Part shown: piece after piece, positions 41,501 to 54,100 of the stretch
How positions within the stretch are numbered: position 1 is the stretch's first letter
Layout: every line of letters begins with the position of its first letter
Assembly: GCA_035582835.1 (NCBI GenBank)
Contig: JAYKAV010000300.1
Location: forward strand, 691,508-755,507
Length of the DNA stretch: 64,000 nt
Direction of reading: 5' to 3'
Source of the DNA: Phoebastria nigripes
Taxonomy: Eukaryota > Chordata > Aves > Procellariiformes > Diomedeidae
Made by a program: the position numbers and the translations under genes
The notes under the pieces: model-generated
Databases searched by the model: none
The model's input: the letters and a program-made list of their open reading frames with translations, nothing else
Told to the model about the DNA's origin: nothing

Positions 41501-44500
41501 CTGTCTTCCTGAGCCCGCATGGTGCTGGCAGCACGGGGATGGTGCAAGCACCATCTTTCCCTTGAATTGTACAATCTGAGCCTNGAAAACACCCCAAGAT
41601 CACAAAGCATTTGCCACCAGATTAAGAGTATTAACCCCTGTGGGGGTGAAGTAGCAGCAGTTTCCCTCCCCGCATCCTCCTGCACCTTCGTGTGAAATGT
41701 AATGGGTGGTTTTAACAAGGACTGTGCTGCCTCCTCTGTGCTTTAGAGTCGTTTTATGTCCTAATAGGCTGCAAAACAGTTGCCTCGCTCCACCCCAGAT
41801 GNGACCACATTTCTGTGGTGAGGAAAAACTCTGGCAAGTGTGCCGAAGTCGGGTGCTTTGGTTTGAAAATTATACATTGCATTAAAAACCTGTATTAAAG
41901 AATAATATGTGGTCTGCAGAAACATTCAAATGAAACACTTCAGTGTTAGGAAGTGTCTTATTTACAGCTGTCGGAGCAGCTCGTGCCCTCTTCCCTCCCG
42001 TGTCCACACGGCAAGGAAAGGTTGAAATAGGGGCTCACGTACGTAAAGCTTGTAACACAATGCATGCACACAGAGTTGAGCTTGCGAGGAATCATACATT
42101 AGGCATTTCCTAACTTAAAAGCACTTGGCTTTGCATTGTAAACAACATTCTTTTAGCATAGGAAATAACATTAAAAAAAAAAGAATAAGATCTTTTAAAT
42201 AAATGTCTACAATGTAGGTTATTGCAGCTGGACCTAACGTATTCCTCAGCAAGGTTTGGACTGGCCTTTCCTCACTGCTCCAGAGGTTTCTGCCCCAAAA
42301 ATCGGAGGAGTAACGGTCGGGGCTGGAAGCGGAAAGCCGCTCTCCTGCGAGGGGCGAGGAGGTGTGTGTGGCTTTTGCAGCCGGGCAGCGTATGCCAGCC
42401 CCGTGCTCTGCCCACTGGTGTCCAGGGTGGACACGTCTGTGCTGAAGGGTGCCCAGGGATGGGTGTGCGAGGAGGTGGGCACGGGGGGGTGAGGGAAAGG
42501 ACACGCCGCGCTGAGCTGTGCTGAATTGCTGCTTTGGCAGACAGCACTGGGCCAGCTCTTTAGAAAGTTCACGTTCAGTTATTGTTTTGACAGGCTGCCA
42601 AAGTTTTCCTGAGGAATGCAGGCAGCAGAAAGGAAATGGCGATTTTCAAACTTTTTTTTTTATAACTCAGCCAAACCAGAATGGAATTTCATGGGAAAAG
42701 CGAAAGGTACATCTCTAGCCTCGGGGCATTGTCGCTGCCAAATTTCAGAGGCTGGCTGCGAACAACGGAGGTGTCAGAGCGTCTCCAAAGCAGTGCACAC
42801 TTGCACGCACTCACATGTGCTCACACACGCTCACACTCACACACACACTGGAAGCATCTTCTCTAATGGCGAGTGCTCCCACCCTACACCCAACACCCCC
42901 AGAAGACTGACATTAACCCATAGTGCTTAAAAAAAAAAAGAAGTATCCATGCTGTAAAAGCAGAAGACAAAGCCGATTTGCAGCTGATGAAAAGTTTGCG
43001 ACTTGGCCTTGGGAGGACGCTTAGGTGCTCTCCCCACCCTGATCCCAGCCTGCAGCCAGCTGTGCACGGCAATTCAGGGACCCCACAGCCATGGAGGGGG
43101 CCCCCCTTCTCCCCACACACTCTTCACTATGTCAGTCCCAGAGCCGCAGGGTATTTTTGCAGGTCTTCCTGCCCCTAGGAAGGGCAGGAGGTTGCAAGCT
43201 CCCCTCCTCCTCCTCCTCCACAGAGGCGGCAGAGCAGCCGGTGACGGAGCGGCACCCCGGGGTGTGCGGGGCCGTGGAACCAGGCTGGGGAGCTGCCAGT
43301 TACCTTATATTTTCCAGTACACTAATTTCTCTTGTCATCTTGCCAGTGACAAACAGAGAGAGTTAAACAGAGCAATCCATTAAAGAAGCAGCCTGACAGA
43401 CCGATTGTTAAGGGTTTCAGCGATCCCCATTTACACTGGCTTGAAAAAAATTTCGCCTCGAGCAGCTCCAATTACAGAATTATCGGACCACACTCCGGTC
43501 CCTTTGTGCACTTCGCATCTCTGTCATCGTTCCAGGCCTCTCTCTATTTAGTCACTTGGAAATGGTGAGCAAAATGGAAGGAGACTTGTAACAAGTTCAG
43601 AGAAATTAGAGGGGAAACAAGAGAGAGAAAAAAACCACCCCCCCAGTTCTAATGTCCTAAACCAGGACATTTTTGAAATGTAACACTGTATAAGAATTTA
43701 AAATATTTTTCACTTCCTCTATTCATTGCTTTAATGCACTGGAACTACTTGCTCAGATTTTTCTTTTTTTCCAAGGAATGTACAATAACCACGCTGTAAA
43801 TTCCTCAGGTCTGATTTTAAGAGGAACTGTAGAACTTTATTCATGGAGGAAAGAAATAATCCCAATACCTTCCTGCAATAACTCTTTCTTTTTAATAAAC
43901 ATGGCAGTGTATGTTTTGATCACAGCCAGTGGTGCAAGTGGCAGGAAGAGGAAATCAATGGCACATCGAGGAAAAGCGAGGTCTTGTCCCTGCTCTGTTG
44001 CCATCCCACTTGGTGACCTTCAGGCTGAATTGCCAGCACTGGTTTGAAGGTGGCACCATTCCCAGTAGGAGGAATTCTGGAAAAGCCCAGATGAGTGGTC
44101 ACTTCTGCAAATGCAAAGCTTGAACTCTGTAGATTTGTTATTGTTATGAAAAAAAAAAAAAAAACCCAACACAATAGTTTTCCTGCCCTAGGATGCAAAG
44201 CTGAAGGGTTCCCTAACCCTTCACCCGTGTCACAGCCAGGCACTGTCACCCATGACGCAGCAGCTATGTGACGTGGACATTATGCCCCCAACCAAACGTG
44301 ACCTCACCTATTTATCTTCCAGCAAACTCTCCTGTTCCTGGCTTCCTAATGATTTTACAATACCATAGCTAGTGTTATCCTAGTACTAGTACCCTTGTAT
44401 ATCCATAATATGTTACCCCACGGTAAGAAAACACCCCCCTTTTCTTGCCGCAGAGATTATCTAGTTTCACAGGGAGGATAAGTGAGCAAAGCCATCTCTA

Positions 44501-45160
44501 TGTACTGCTGGGGGGAGGTTGAGATCAAGCTTCAGTGCTTATGCACGAGTGCTTATGCACTGGCTTCACTCTGGCCCTAAACAGAAGGAAGTTTCTGATG
44601 GCTGAGTCCCCAGTCCTGCCATGGGACTCCCTTGTCCCTGTCCCTTTCCCTGGGATGCGGTGGAGCTGACCCATCGCTCTTCGGGTCCGGGGAACCTCGC
44701 TGCAATGCATCCATACTCAGAGCTCTGCCCAGCTGCAGTAATGGAGACTTCCACCCAAGGTTTTGGGTGGAGATCGAAAGCGGGAGAAAAAAACCCGTAA
44801 CAACCCAGGGAGCTCTCGGGGGTATTGAAAAGTCATCTCATTTCTTATTAATCGCTTAGGCCAAGAATTCAATGGCAGCGTGTTGGCTGGCGTTGTTTTC
44901 CTTGCAGTTATCCACATGCAATTCATGCCTTGGAAAATGACCCATTTACCATCATGCATTGTTGCTTAGCTACACGCGCTTTCCCTCTAAGTTTTCCCAA
45001 ATGGAAACATGGCTCTATTTGCTTTGGAGATCATTTTCCCTGGCTTTCTTTGCTTTACAGTAAATAAGCGCAAGAAGAACAGCCTCTGAACGCTAAGCGG
45101 GGAAATAAAACAAACAGCGCTATGTAGGGTAATCATTTAAAAACCAGCGCATGAATGATG
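38561..45160. other. Upstream intergenic DNA, no gene recognised
   Basis: Moderately GC-rich DNA with interspersed AT-richer islands (39430-39600, 39880-40210, 41830-42240, 43370-43960, 44870-45130). The open frames here are short, overlap on both strands and show no family resemblance. Microsatellite-like runs lie at 42793-42849 (CACACT-like) and 43200-43222 (TCC). Confidence 0.6.
42793..42849. repeat. CA/CT-rich microsatellite
   Basis: Imperfect CACACT/CACACA run (CACACTTGCACGCACTCACA and so on). Confidence 0.85.
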
Positions 45161-48100
45161 CCTTCCTCGTCCAGCCAAGGTGATGGGCAGGAAGGGCTTG
45201 AGCAAAGGCAACTTGCAGATCAGCTTCAAGACCCTTTTTTGTCTGTCCTTTGCATTAAGGTTCTTTCCCTGCTGAAGATTTCCAAACCTGAAGGGGGAAT
45301 TCGGTTGGATAAAGCTGGGTTCCCAAGAGAAGAATATTAATTTCCTGGAGGACAGGTGGGACTTGAGGGCATCGAGAACTCACTCCGTGTCTCTGCTGCC
45401 ATGCTTGCCTTGTGGAGTCCTAGGCATCCTCTAGAAACAGGCAGGAAAACACCTCCCTTGTCCCTGCAAACCACCAGGCCACTTTGCAGCACCAGACGGG
45501 ACTTTATCACCATCAAACCCCAAAATTTCACAGATTCACTAAGTCCTGGCTGCAGTGGCATAGCTGTTGGTGGGCATGCGCTGGCAGATCAGCCACCGCA
45601 GTATGAAGTTCAGCTTCCCAGCACACCAGGTAAATCCTTTGGCCATTTGCTGGAAGTCTGAGCCCATCAGTGCCTGTGCACCACAGATGTCCTCTAAATG
45701 TGCAACAAATCCAGAGCATTTGGAAGGCATCAGCTTTACTGCCCGTGCACGGAGAGACTGCGCAGCACGTGTGCGGCTGGTCCCCTGCCTCCCAGGAGCG
45801 TTGGTCTTGCTAAGCACGTGCCTTAGGGCTGAGCTGTGCCAGCGTGGTGCTCGCATCCAGGATTTCCAGATGTCCGGCAGTTCTTCTGTTCCTTGATGAT
45901 CAAACAAAACTTGCAACAGCTTCAGATTTTACTGAGGACAAAGCTTTTGGGTAAAAAGGCGGCCGGGTCTCTCTCACAACATGTAGGTTGGTAGAGACCA
46001 AAGTGCAAAAACTTTTGTTTCTCAGTGCCATGAACACGCGCTGGACGTGAGCTCTTTGCAGAGCGTAGGCAAAGCTGGCAGCTGCCGGAGCGCTGGGTGC
46101 CTGCAGCTTCCAGGAGGAGTGAGACGCCCTGAAGGGTGAGCTCTCGCCCTGCCTTCTGCTGACAAAGCATAAACTGTGTATTGTCTCCGAAAAGAAAAAG
46201 GGGAGAGACAAAGTAAATAGTGCGATACTGATTACCGGGCCAACATACTGGTCTAAGGTTTAATACAACAGTTTCCAGGCCAAGAACCTGCCGGGAAGTG
46301 AAGAGGGGTATTGTACCTATGCAAATCCCGGCCAGTGGGTTAACACATCCCAAACACTGCGTGCTCTGTGAGAGCTGCCAGCACCTGAAGAAGCTACCTT
46401 TACTGCCCCGCCACTTGGAAGCTCTTATCTTGCTTTGACCAAACATACACAATACAACTTTGTTTTAGGCGATACCTCCCAGACGAATGGCCTCTTAAAA
46501 GTGCTTTGAGGAATTAAATGAGAGAAAACAGTAGGAGGGGGAGAGGCAGGGGAAGGAGAGAAAAGCTTGCTGCTGCACTACAGGAGGCAAAGTTGGTATA
46601 TACTAAAACCACTCAATAAGGAGCTAGGAGCAATGTCAGACTGGAAGAAGCAAACGGGTGACCAGGCTCCCTGCCACCAGAGGCACCCCGAGACAGTGGC
46701 TTGGTCCCAAAGCGAGTATCCACTTCACCATCCCCTGTGTCACTGCAGCAAGGATGGGGATGCTGTTGCCTGCAGGTGCTGTCCGGGTCTGCGGCGCTCC
46801 AGATAACCTGCCCCCACCTCCACACACACTGAGCTCAGGCACATCATCCTCATCCTCTTGGCATGGCCCCATGGCCCCGGCTCCCTGCAGCGGGTGGGTT
46901 TCAGCACAGGCCTTTTGGGGAGCCCGGCGGGTGATGGGATCAGCCAGTGTGTCGTCTCCTTCCCTTTGCTGTTGCATTTCTGCAGCTGAGGCCAAATTCT
47001 GCTTCTGGCACTCCCTTCTGGTCTCTGTGGTTGATGAGGAGATGCCAGGTCTCTCTTGCCCTGGGCAAAGGGGTAGAGACCTGCTCTTAGGAAGCGTGAG
47101 TGTCTCCTAGCCAGAGCCACGGGCTCCTGCTGTGGGCAGTGGCAGGGAGCAGGGCATGGCTGGTGCAGAGGGCAATGGGAGGACCATGCTTACGGGACCG
47201 CAGAGCCCGGTGCCACCGTGCTGTTGGAGGGAAGGCAGCATGGATTGCTGAGAGCTGTGTCCATCACTCCGGCTCACTGCAGGCTGGGCACTTGCCTCAG
47301 GTCCTGGAGCTGAATCAGGCCAAGGGCAGTTTTCATGAATGGAAATCCCTCTGGTTTTATTGTCTTTGAAAGCCTGGAAGCACCTGCCTGTTGCTCAGAG
47401 AAATGGCAGGCAGGCAGGATAAGGGTCTGGCAGCACCTCCCCTTTGCCCCGTGTTCTTCCTGGGCACCCTTTGGGGCCCAGCCTTGCCGGCACCTGGTGC
47501 CCCCCGCGGTTGGTTTGGAGTTGGCTCTGTGAAAATCAAACATCAAAAGGGCTCTTTCAGCAAGGGCTATTTCCACATCAAATGCCTACCTCCAGTCCTG
47601 AGCCATCGGGGAGAGAGCTCTTCATAAAAGGAGAGGGAAGATTAATATTATTTTTCAAAAGTATAATGGGAGGTTTCCACTCCCTGAGCTCTTCAGGGTT
47701 GGTTTTTGCACAAAGCCAGAATAATTCCAACCCCAAAGGAGAGAGAAAAAGAAAAACACATTAGAGGGGGTTACAAATGCCTGAAAAAATGGTTGGTCTG
47801 AATAGAAACATTCATGTCACCGTCACTTTGGGGGCTGGAGGAGGCTGCCACTGGGAGAGCCTGACTTTCCCATGGGGATGTGTGCCCTCCATCCTCACTC
47901 GGAGCAGCAGGGTTGTTCTGGACGCCTGCTCGAGTTCGGGGAGACGGGGAGGTGGGGAGAGCCAGAGATGGGTTGTCGGAGTTGCAAACTGGTGAGAGCG
48001 GGAAGGAGAGGACAAGGGGTGGAGAAGATGCTGGGACCACCCTCTCGGGCAAGTGGAACAGGGGAAAGCCTGCTGCCAGGTACAACCCTCCTGCGGCACC

Positions 48101-51100
48101 ATGAAGAGAAAGGTGGCACAAATCCGGCCCAGCGACTGGCCGGCAATGTGCCCAGACCGCGGCATGGCTCTGCCTTGGAAAGGCACCTGTGGCTTGAACA
48201 TCTTCCTCTTAAAAACATGCCATAGCATCATGGGGGAACCACATCCCAGCAGCCTTGACAGCAAGTTTCTGCTCTGTGAGCATGAGTCGTTGGGCCAGAT
48301 GGGTGTATAAACAATTATTTGATCACTTCCACTGCAGGAACCAACTTGAAAAATATCTCCGATTCACAAGCTCGCAGACTGCTTCTGAAAAACCAGACTA
48401 GGAGCAAGCTCCCACCCTGGAAAATCCCTTGCCTGTGTCTGCTGTGCATCCTTTCCCATGCTGGGAAGGGTTGGGCCAAATGCAGAAGACGCCGGGGGGC
48501 TGGCAGAGCTGCTCTGGGGCAATGTCCCTGGGCTGCTGGGTCAGGGGTGGCAGGGCTCAGCATCTGGGAGGTGATCTGTCCTTGGGTGACTTAGTGCCTT
48601 GCTTGCTTTCTGCTTCTTGGTCATTCAACAGACGGGGCTGAATCTCTTGCCAGCGTGTACCTCACCTTCCTCTGGACTCGGGGTGCAAATGTGAAGTGAG
48701 GTGTNGGACAGTCCTTGCAGCCCCAAGCCTCACAGTCACCGGTGACATGAGACCCTCAGTGGTTTTCACTTAACAAGTGGGTAGGGAGAAAATCCTTGTG
48801 GGTAAGGCAGAGAAAAATGCAAAACGTGATCCTGAGGGCTCAGAGAAACTCTTCTGGTTAAGCCAGATTTTGCCTTTTCCCAATGCTTGGAGTTGCCCAT
48901 CCATGAAGGGGGCTGGAACAGGCATCTTCACCACATAAATCCCAATTAAGCCCTTAAAGAAATGCTTGAGTGGCACTTGAGGTTGATCTGCTGGCCACTG
49001 CAGGGGCAAAGATTTCGCATTCACCCAAGAAAGCAGAAAAATCTCCCAATCCCTCCACTGGAGATTGCAGCCGATGGCCAGAAGACAGCGATGGGAGAAA
49101 GAAGTGGCAAGAGGGTGGCTGGGCAGCAGTTTGTGGGACCGTGCTGGCAAGCACCGAGTGCCCCAGCATCCTTCCTCGCCGGCTTTCCTGCACACCCGGA
49201 GCCAAAGCAAGGGGGGGTGACGGCAGACGCAGCTCCTCTCCCTGAGACACCAGCTGCCTCTGGGAAGGTGGGGAAGCCCTGGGAAAGCGGCTTTGCGCTG
49301 ATGACGGAGGCTGACACGCGGCGGGTCAGTGCTGGGAAAGCCAAGGGGTGCGCTGGAAACGGGAGACGCCTGCGGCAGATGATTGTGCCAGTAGGATACG
49401 GCTGGTTTGCTGCCTGCGGGACTTCAAATGCTCTGCCCAAAACAACTTACTCAGATTTACTGTAAGCGGCAGTCGGGCCATCTATAGCTTGTGGTGAACA
49501 TACCAGCCCTGCCTGCAGAAAGGGCCGCGGGAGCCAAGCTGGCCCCCTGCCCGGCAGGCTGGAGGAGAGGAGCGGGGGGGGTCTGCAGCCCTGCCAGCCT
49601 GCCCCAGCCCCCAGCCCGCAGGAAAGCATTTCCCAGAGGTTGCTGCTGTTTGTTTGGGTGAAGGCATTGAAATTTGGTGGGCTGCTTGTTAGCGAGGCAG
49701 AGGGTGAAGAATACAAGTGGTGAAAGAGGGGGTGGGCTCCTGGGTGTGTGTAACAGGCACATTTACGCACACATTGCACACACACTGGACTCTGCTCGCC
49801 TGCCTCTGCACTGGCTGGAAACCCCCAGCTGGGGCCAGTTCTCACCATTTCTGGGGTCCCTGTCCCCCTCTGGATCCCGTGGAGCTGCACCCACAGGCGC
49901 CAGCCCTGCCAGGGCTGGGCAGGGGAGCAGGGTGTGCATGGGGGGTCCCATGGCTGGGCATGGGATACCCCCCTCCTGCCTGCAAACCTGCTTCTCTCCA
50001 TAGCCAGGTTCTGCTCTTTGCAGCCTGATGGCACAGATCCACTTGCCACCGCATAGCCTCAAAACGCAACTGTTTGCCCCCCGCTCAGAGCTGCCCCCCG
50101 TCTGCGTGCCAGACCCCTTGGGGCACACTCACCTGGGGCTGGGTGCATGGGAGGAAGAGCTGGAGGGGGGATGCTGCCGCAGGGATGGGATGCTGTGGCA
50201 TGGCCATGGAGCTTGTCATTAGGTATGGCTAATTTTCCGCTCACACCAGGGCTGGGTCACCGTGAATTTGGGGCTGCCAGTGAGGAAGGAAATCTGGGTG
50301 GCTATTCTGACCTGTGGTCCAGCAACGGCCCCCCCTTTGCCTCCTGCTACCCCAGCGTGCAGGCGCTGTTGGTTTCCAAGGGGAAATTCAGGAGGCTTTT
50401 TCCCCTGGGAGGGGGTTTCAGGGGAGCCGGTGGCTGGCGGGGATGGCAGAGCACAGCCGCAGTTTCTGATATTCAGAGGCTCTGTGTGGGTTCAGACAGG
50501 AGGGACCCACTGCTGCCCATGGGCATCACTGCTCAGCCCTGTGCCAGGCGGCAGCTAACGAGGTGCGGCAGAGGCAGGAGCCCTGCACTTTGACTAGGAA
50601 GGCAACAGTCCCAGGAGGACTTGTCATCATCACCCAAAAGCTTTGGTGACCAAATCACGCTTCTTGTTCTCCAGCAACATCCCCCATCCCAGCATGGAGC
50701 TGGTTGCAGAGTGTCTTCATGCACCTGGTGGCATTTGCAGAGCTCACCCACCACAGGAGCAAACGTCGGAGGTGGGCCTGAAACCTGCCTAGATACCTTC
50801 AAGGTGCTAGGGGCACCTTTGACGTAGGATTTCAGGTGATTTCTGGAAGCTGGCATGCAGGAGGCCAGAGCATGCCACCCGAGGGGACCTCCGCCTGCCA
50901 CCCCAGCCCTATGCACATAGTCGCTGCCGTTTGCCCCAGGACACATCCTGAAGGGCAGAAAACCTCTTGGCGGGGCTGGGACCCGCTGGGAGCTGATGTC
51001 CTCCCCCGCNGGCGCAGCCGTGGCTCCTGCCGCAGCCAGGGCTGTTGTGGCCAGCCGCCCTGCCACTGCCGGCTGCGGCCTGGTGCCCTCAGCCAGGTGC

Positions 51101-54100
51101 AGGTCCCAGTGCCAAGTTCGGAAACGTGAGGTGGATTTTGTCTTGCCAGGTGCTTTCTGCCACCCAGCGTAACGCTCGACGGCGATGCTGTGAACATTAA
51201 CCCCATATGGAGTGGCTACAGCCGCTGCCATGCCCAAGGGAGCCCCCAGCCCCACACACTGGTTCCAGTGCGGTGGCACTGGGGCAGCNGGCTGTGCCGG
51301 CAGAGGAAAGGCAGGGAAAGCTCTGATTGTGGCAGAAACCGCTTGAGCAGCTCAGTAAAGGCACGCAGAGGCCAGGCCGGGCGCCGGCTGGCTGGCAGCC
51401 GGCTCAGCCCTGGGGCACCCCTGGCCGAGCCGGGAAACCCCCCAGCTGCGCCCAGCTTCCGGNCTTTGTGCGAGGAGCCGGTGCTGGGGCGGCGGCGGTG
51501 GCGCGGTGGTGGTGGCGCGGTGGCCATCCGTGTCACCCTGGCCTGGGCTGTGCTGGAGGCTCGCACCCCCCCGTGCCCCGGGAGGTGCTGCTGGATGGAG
51601 GGAGACTGTGCACGGTCTGGCCGAGNGGACTTGCCATCCCCTCCCGCGCAGCCGTGCCAGGACGGAAATTTCCGATACTGCCGGGTACCCAGAAGTCAGG
51701 GGAGGTTTCAGCCCTGGCTCTGCTGTCTCGGCTCACGCTTCCTTCCCGCCTCAGTCTGCACACCTGGCACTCAGGGCTTAGCACTGGCGGTGCAGGGCGA
51801 GGCTGAGGGTGGGCAGCCCTTCAGGCCGAGTCCTGCGGAGCAGAGCCGGGCTCGCGCCAGCGCCGGCGGCCGCTCCAGCCCTTCTCCTGGCCCCTCTCCC
51901 AGCCGAGTTGTCTGCGCCGGCAGATTGCACCGGCGGGCTGTGGGCTGCTGCAAAAACGCTTGTGCCGGCAGCGCTGCTGGAGCCGCAGGCTGCCCAACAC
52001 CGGCCAGCTCGGTGACGTCAGCCCATGCCGCGTCCCCGTCCCCCTGCCCCAGAGCCTCCCACCGAAATCCCGTAATGGGGCACCGTGGCCCCCGGCAGTG
52101 GCGCGGGGTCACTGTGCCGTGGCGTGCCATAGAGGTGTGCTGCGGGGCCAAGGGCCAGGATTTTTGTCTCTCCCCTCCCTGGCATGGAGGCAAAGCATCC
52201 TGCGAGGGAATACTCATAAAGGGCTGGATCCTGCTTGCACGCAGCTGTGGTGCCAGTGCCTGCCAGCAGGCATCAGTGCCCTGGGCTCTAAGGACCAATG
52301 GGCCTGATCCAGCACAGGCGATGGAGAACGTGGCTGCTCTGGGGTGGGGTGGGAGAGTCAGGGGACACCAGCCATGGGTGTCAGGAGCGTGGCTGTATCC
52401 TGCAGCAGCCTCCCCCCTGCCTGCCCCAGCCACCCAGCGCCGGCTGCGGATGTTTTCTGTTCTTGCAAGAAATCCAGCTGAAAACAAGAGGGGCTGCGCC
52501 TGCCAGGTGGCTCCTTCAGAGCTCTTGCTTCTGCTCTGTGTTTAAGCAGCAGTGATTTTTGCTCAAAAATGTCCAAATTTTTGCTCTGCAAAGGCTCTGA
52601 TTTTGAAGCCACCAGCACCGAGCTCCCAGGGACCGAGGGGCTCCCGGCGCCTGCCCCTCTCCTGCCCGTCCTGCCTGTGGGACTGGCTTGCCAGAAAAAA
52701 ATTGAGCCTGGGGCTAAAACGTCCAGCCCAAACCTGATGTGCCTGGGGGGGGAAGCGCTGACCCAGCGCCAGCACCAGCTCGGGCTTAACTCTCTCCTCT
52801 GCGGGAAGAGTTCAAGCCTTCCAGTTAAATCCGAGAAGGAGTTAGCAAGTCTTTGTGGCAGGCGGATTAGAGGCAGAGGTAAATGCTCCTGCTAAGTGTA
52901 ATCTGGCTGGTTAAAAGCTCAGCTCAGCCTCTATCCCGGCATTGTCTTTGCTTCTTATAAATATAGGAGACACTTCTGCAAACAGGGATTTTTCCTTTNG
53001 CCTATTTAGAGACCCAAGAGATTGGGGAGAGCCTGTCACCCTCCTCCTCTCCCCAGGGTGTCATTAGGGGTTATTACCACCCCGCCCGGTGTCATCTTCT
53101 CTCTGGCATGGGTTTGGCGCTGGCAGCCTCTGATCCTGCGGGTGCAGCAGGAGGGGGATTACAGCTTGTGGGGCCGTGGGTCAGGGCAGGTGAAGGCAGC
53201 AGAAGCTCCCGGCGTTGGGGACATGGGGCTGGGGGCAGAGCCAGGGCCCTCTTTCACCCCATGAGCCGGGGGGTCCTCCACTTCCATGCCCTGGGGAACC
53301 TCCCTGGACGGGATAGGGCAGGGGTTGGGGGGGACAGGGACTGGGAGCTGGGGGCTCTGCTCACTGTGAAGCATATAGGAACCCAAAACAGAAATAAAAA
53401 AAAAATGACTATATAAAAATAGGTGACAGTTATCTGGTTCTCTCTAAAAACTCCTATTCCAGAACTGGTGGCACTAAGGCGGGCACAGGAGGGTGGCAGC
53501 TCCACCTGTGACCCTCCCTCCCCTGGCCATCCCATCCCATGGCAGGAGCATCCCTGGGGGTCCTGTCCCCATTGTCCTCTGTAGGTGACAGAGAACTCCC
53601 TGGGCAAGGCTAACCAGCACCCGTGCGCTGGCTCCAGGAGCTCATGGGTGCCCTGGAGAGGGTCCCTTGTCCCCAGGGCTGGAGTGTGCACAGATGACCT
53701 CTCCCCGGGGATTATGGCTGGAGTGGGGGGCTCTTACGGGGAGCATGAGGCAGGCAGGGATCAGGGACTTACCAGGGATTAAGGTATTTTCCATGCATTT
53801 AAACTAGTTGTCACGAATGCAGAGCTATCTAGGAACAAATGACCTGGAGCACAGCNCCCAGGGGACAGGGGAGAAGTGGGGGGAGACACTAATACCCGCC
53901 CTGGACCCCACTCCAGGTCTTGCAGGGAGCGGGGGGAAGATGCTCACAGAGGCTTGGAAATGCCCAAAGCCCCAGGGATGGCCCATGGGCCCCAATTCGG
54001 GGAGAGACAGACACATGCCGTGCAACCCTGCATGCTGATGGAGGAGAGGTTGGGGGGTGCGGGGGGGACAGCAGCAAGTCCCAGGGGGACAGCAGGGCAC

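Noticed and set aside
44534..44560. Two copies of AGTGCTTATGCAC
   Set aside because: A short local duplication with no link to a larger repeat or regulatory arrangement.
51190..52545. 451-codon plus-strand open frame
   Set aside because: It contains Ns, has low-complexity Ala/Pro/Gly/Arg-rich composition, shows long open frames on the opposite strand, and has no recognisable domain. High GC with few stop codons explains it.
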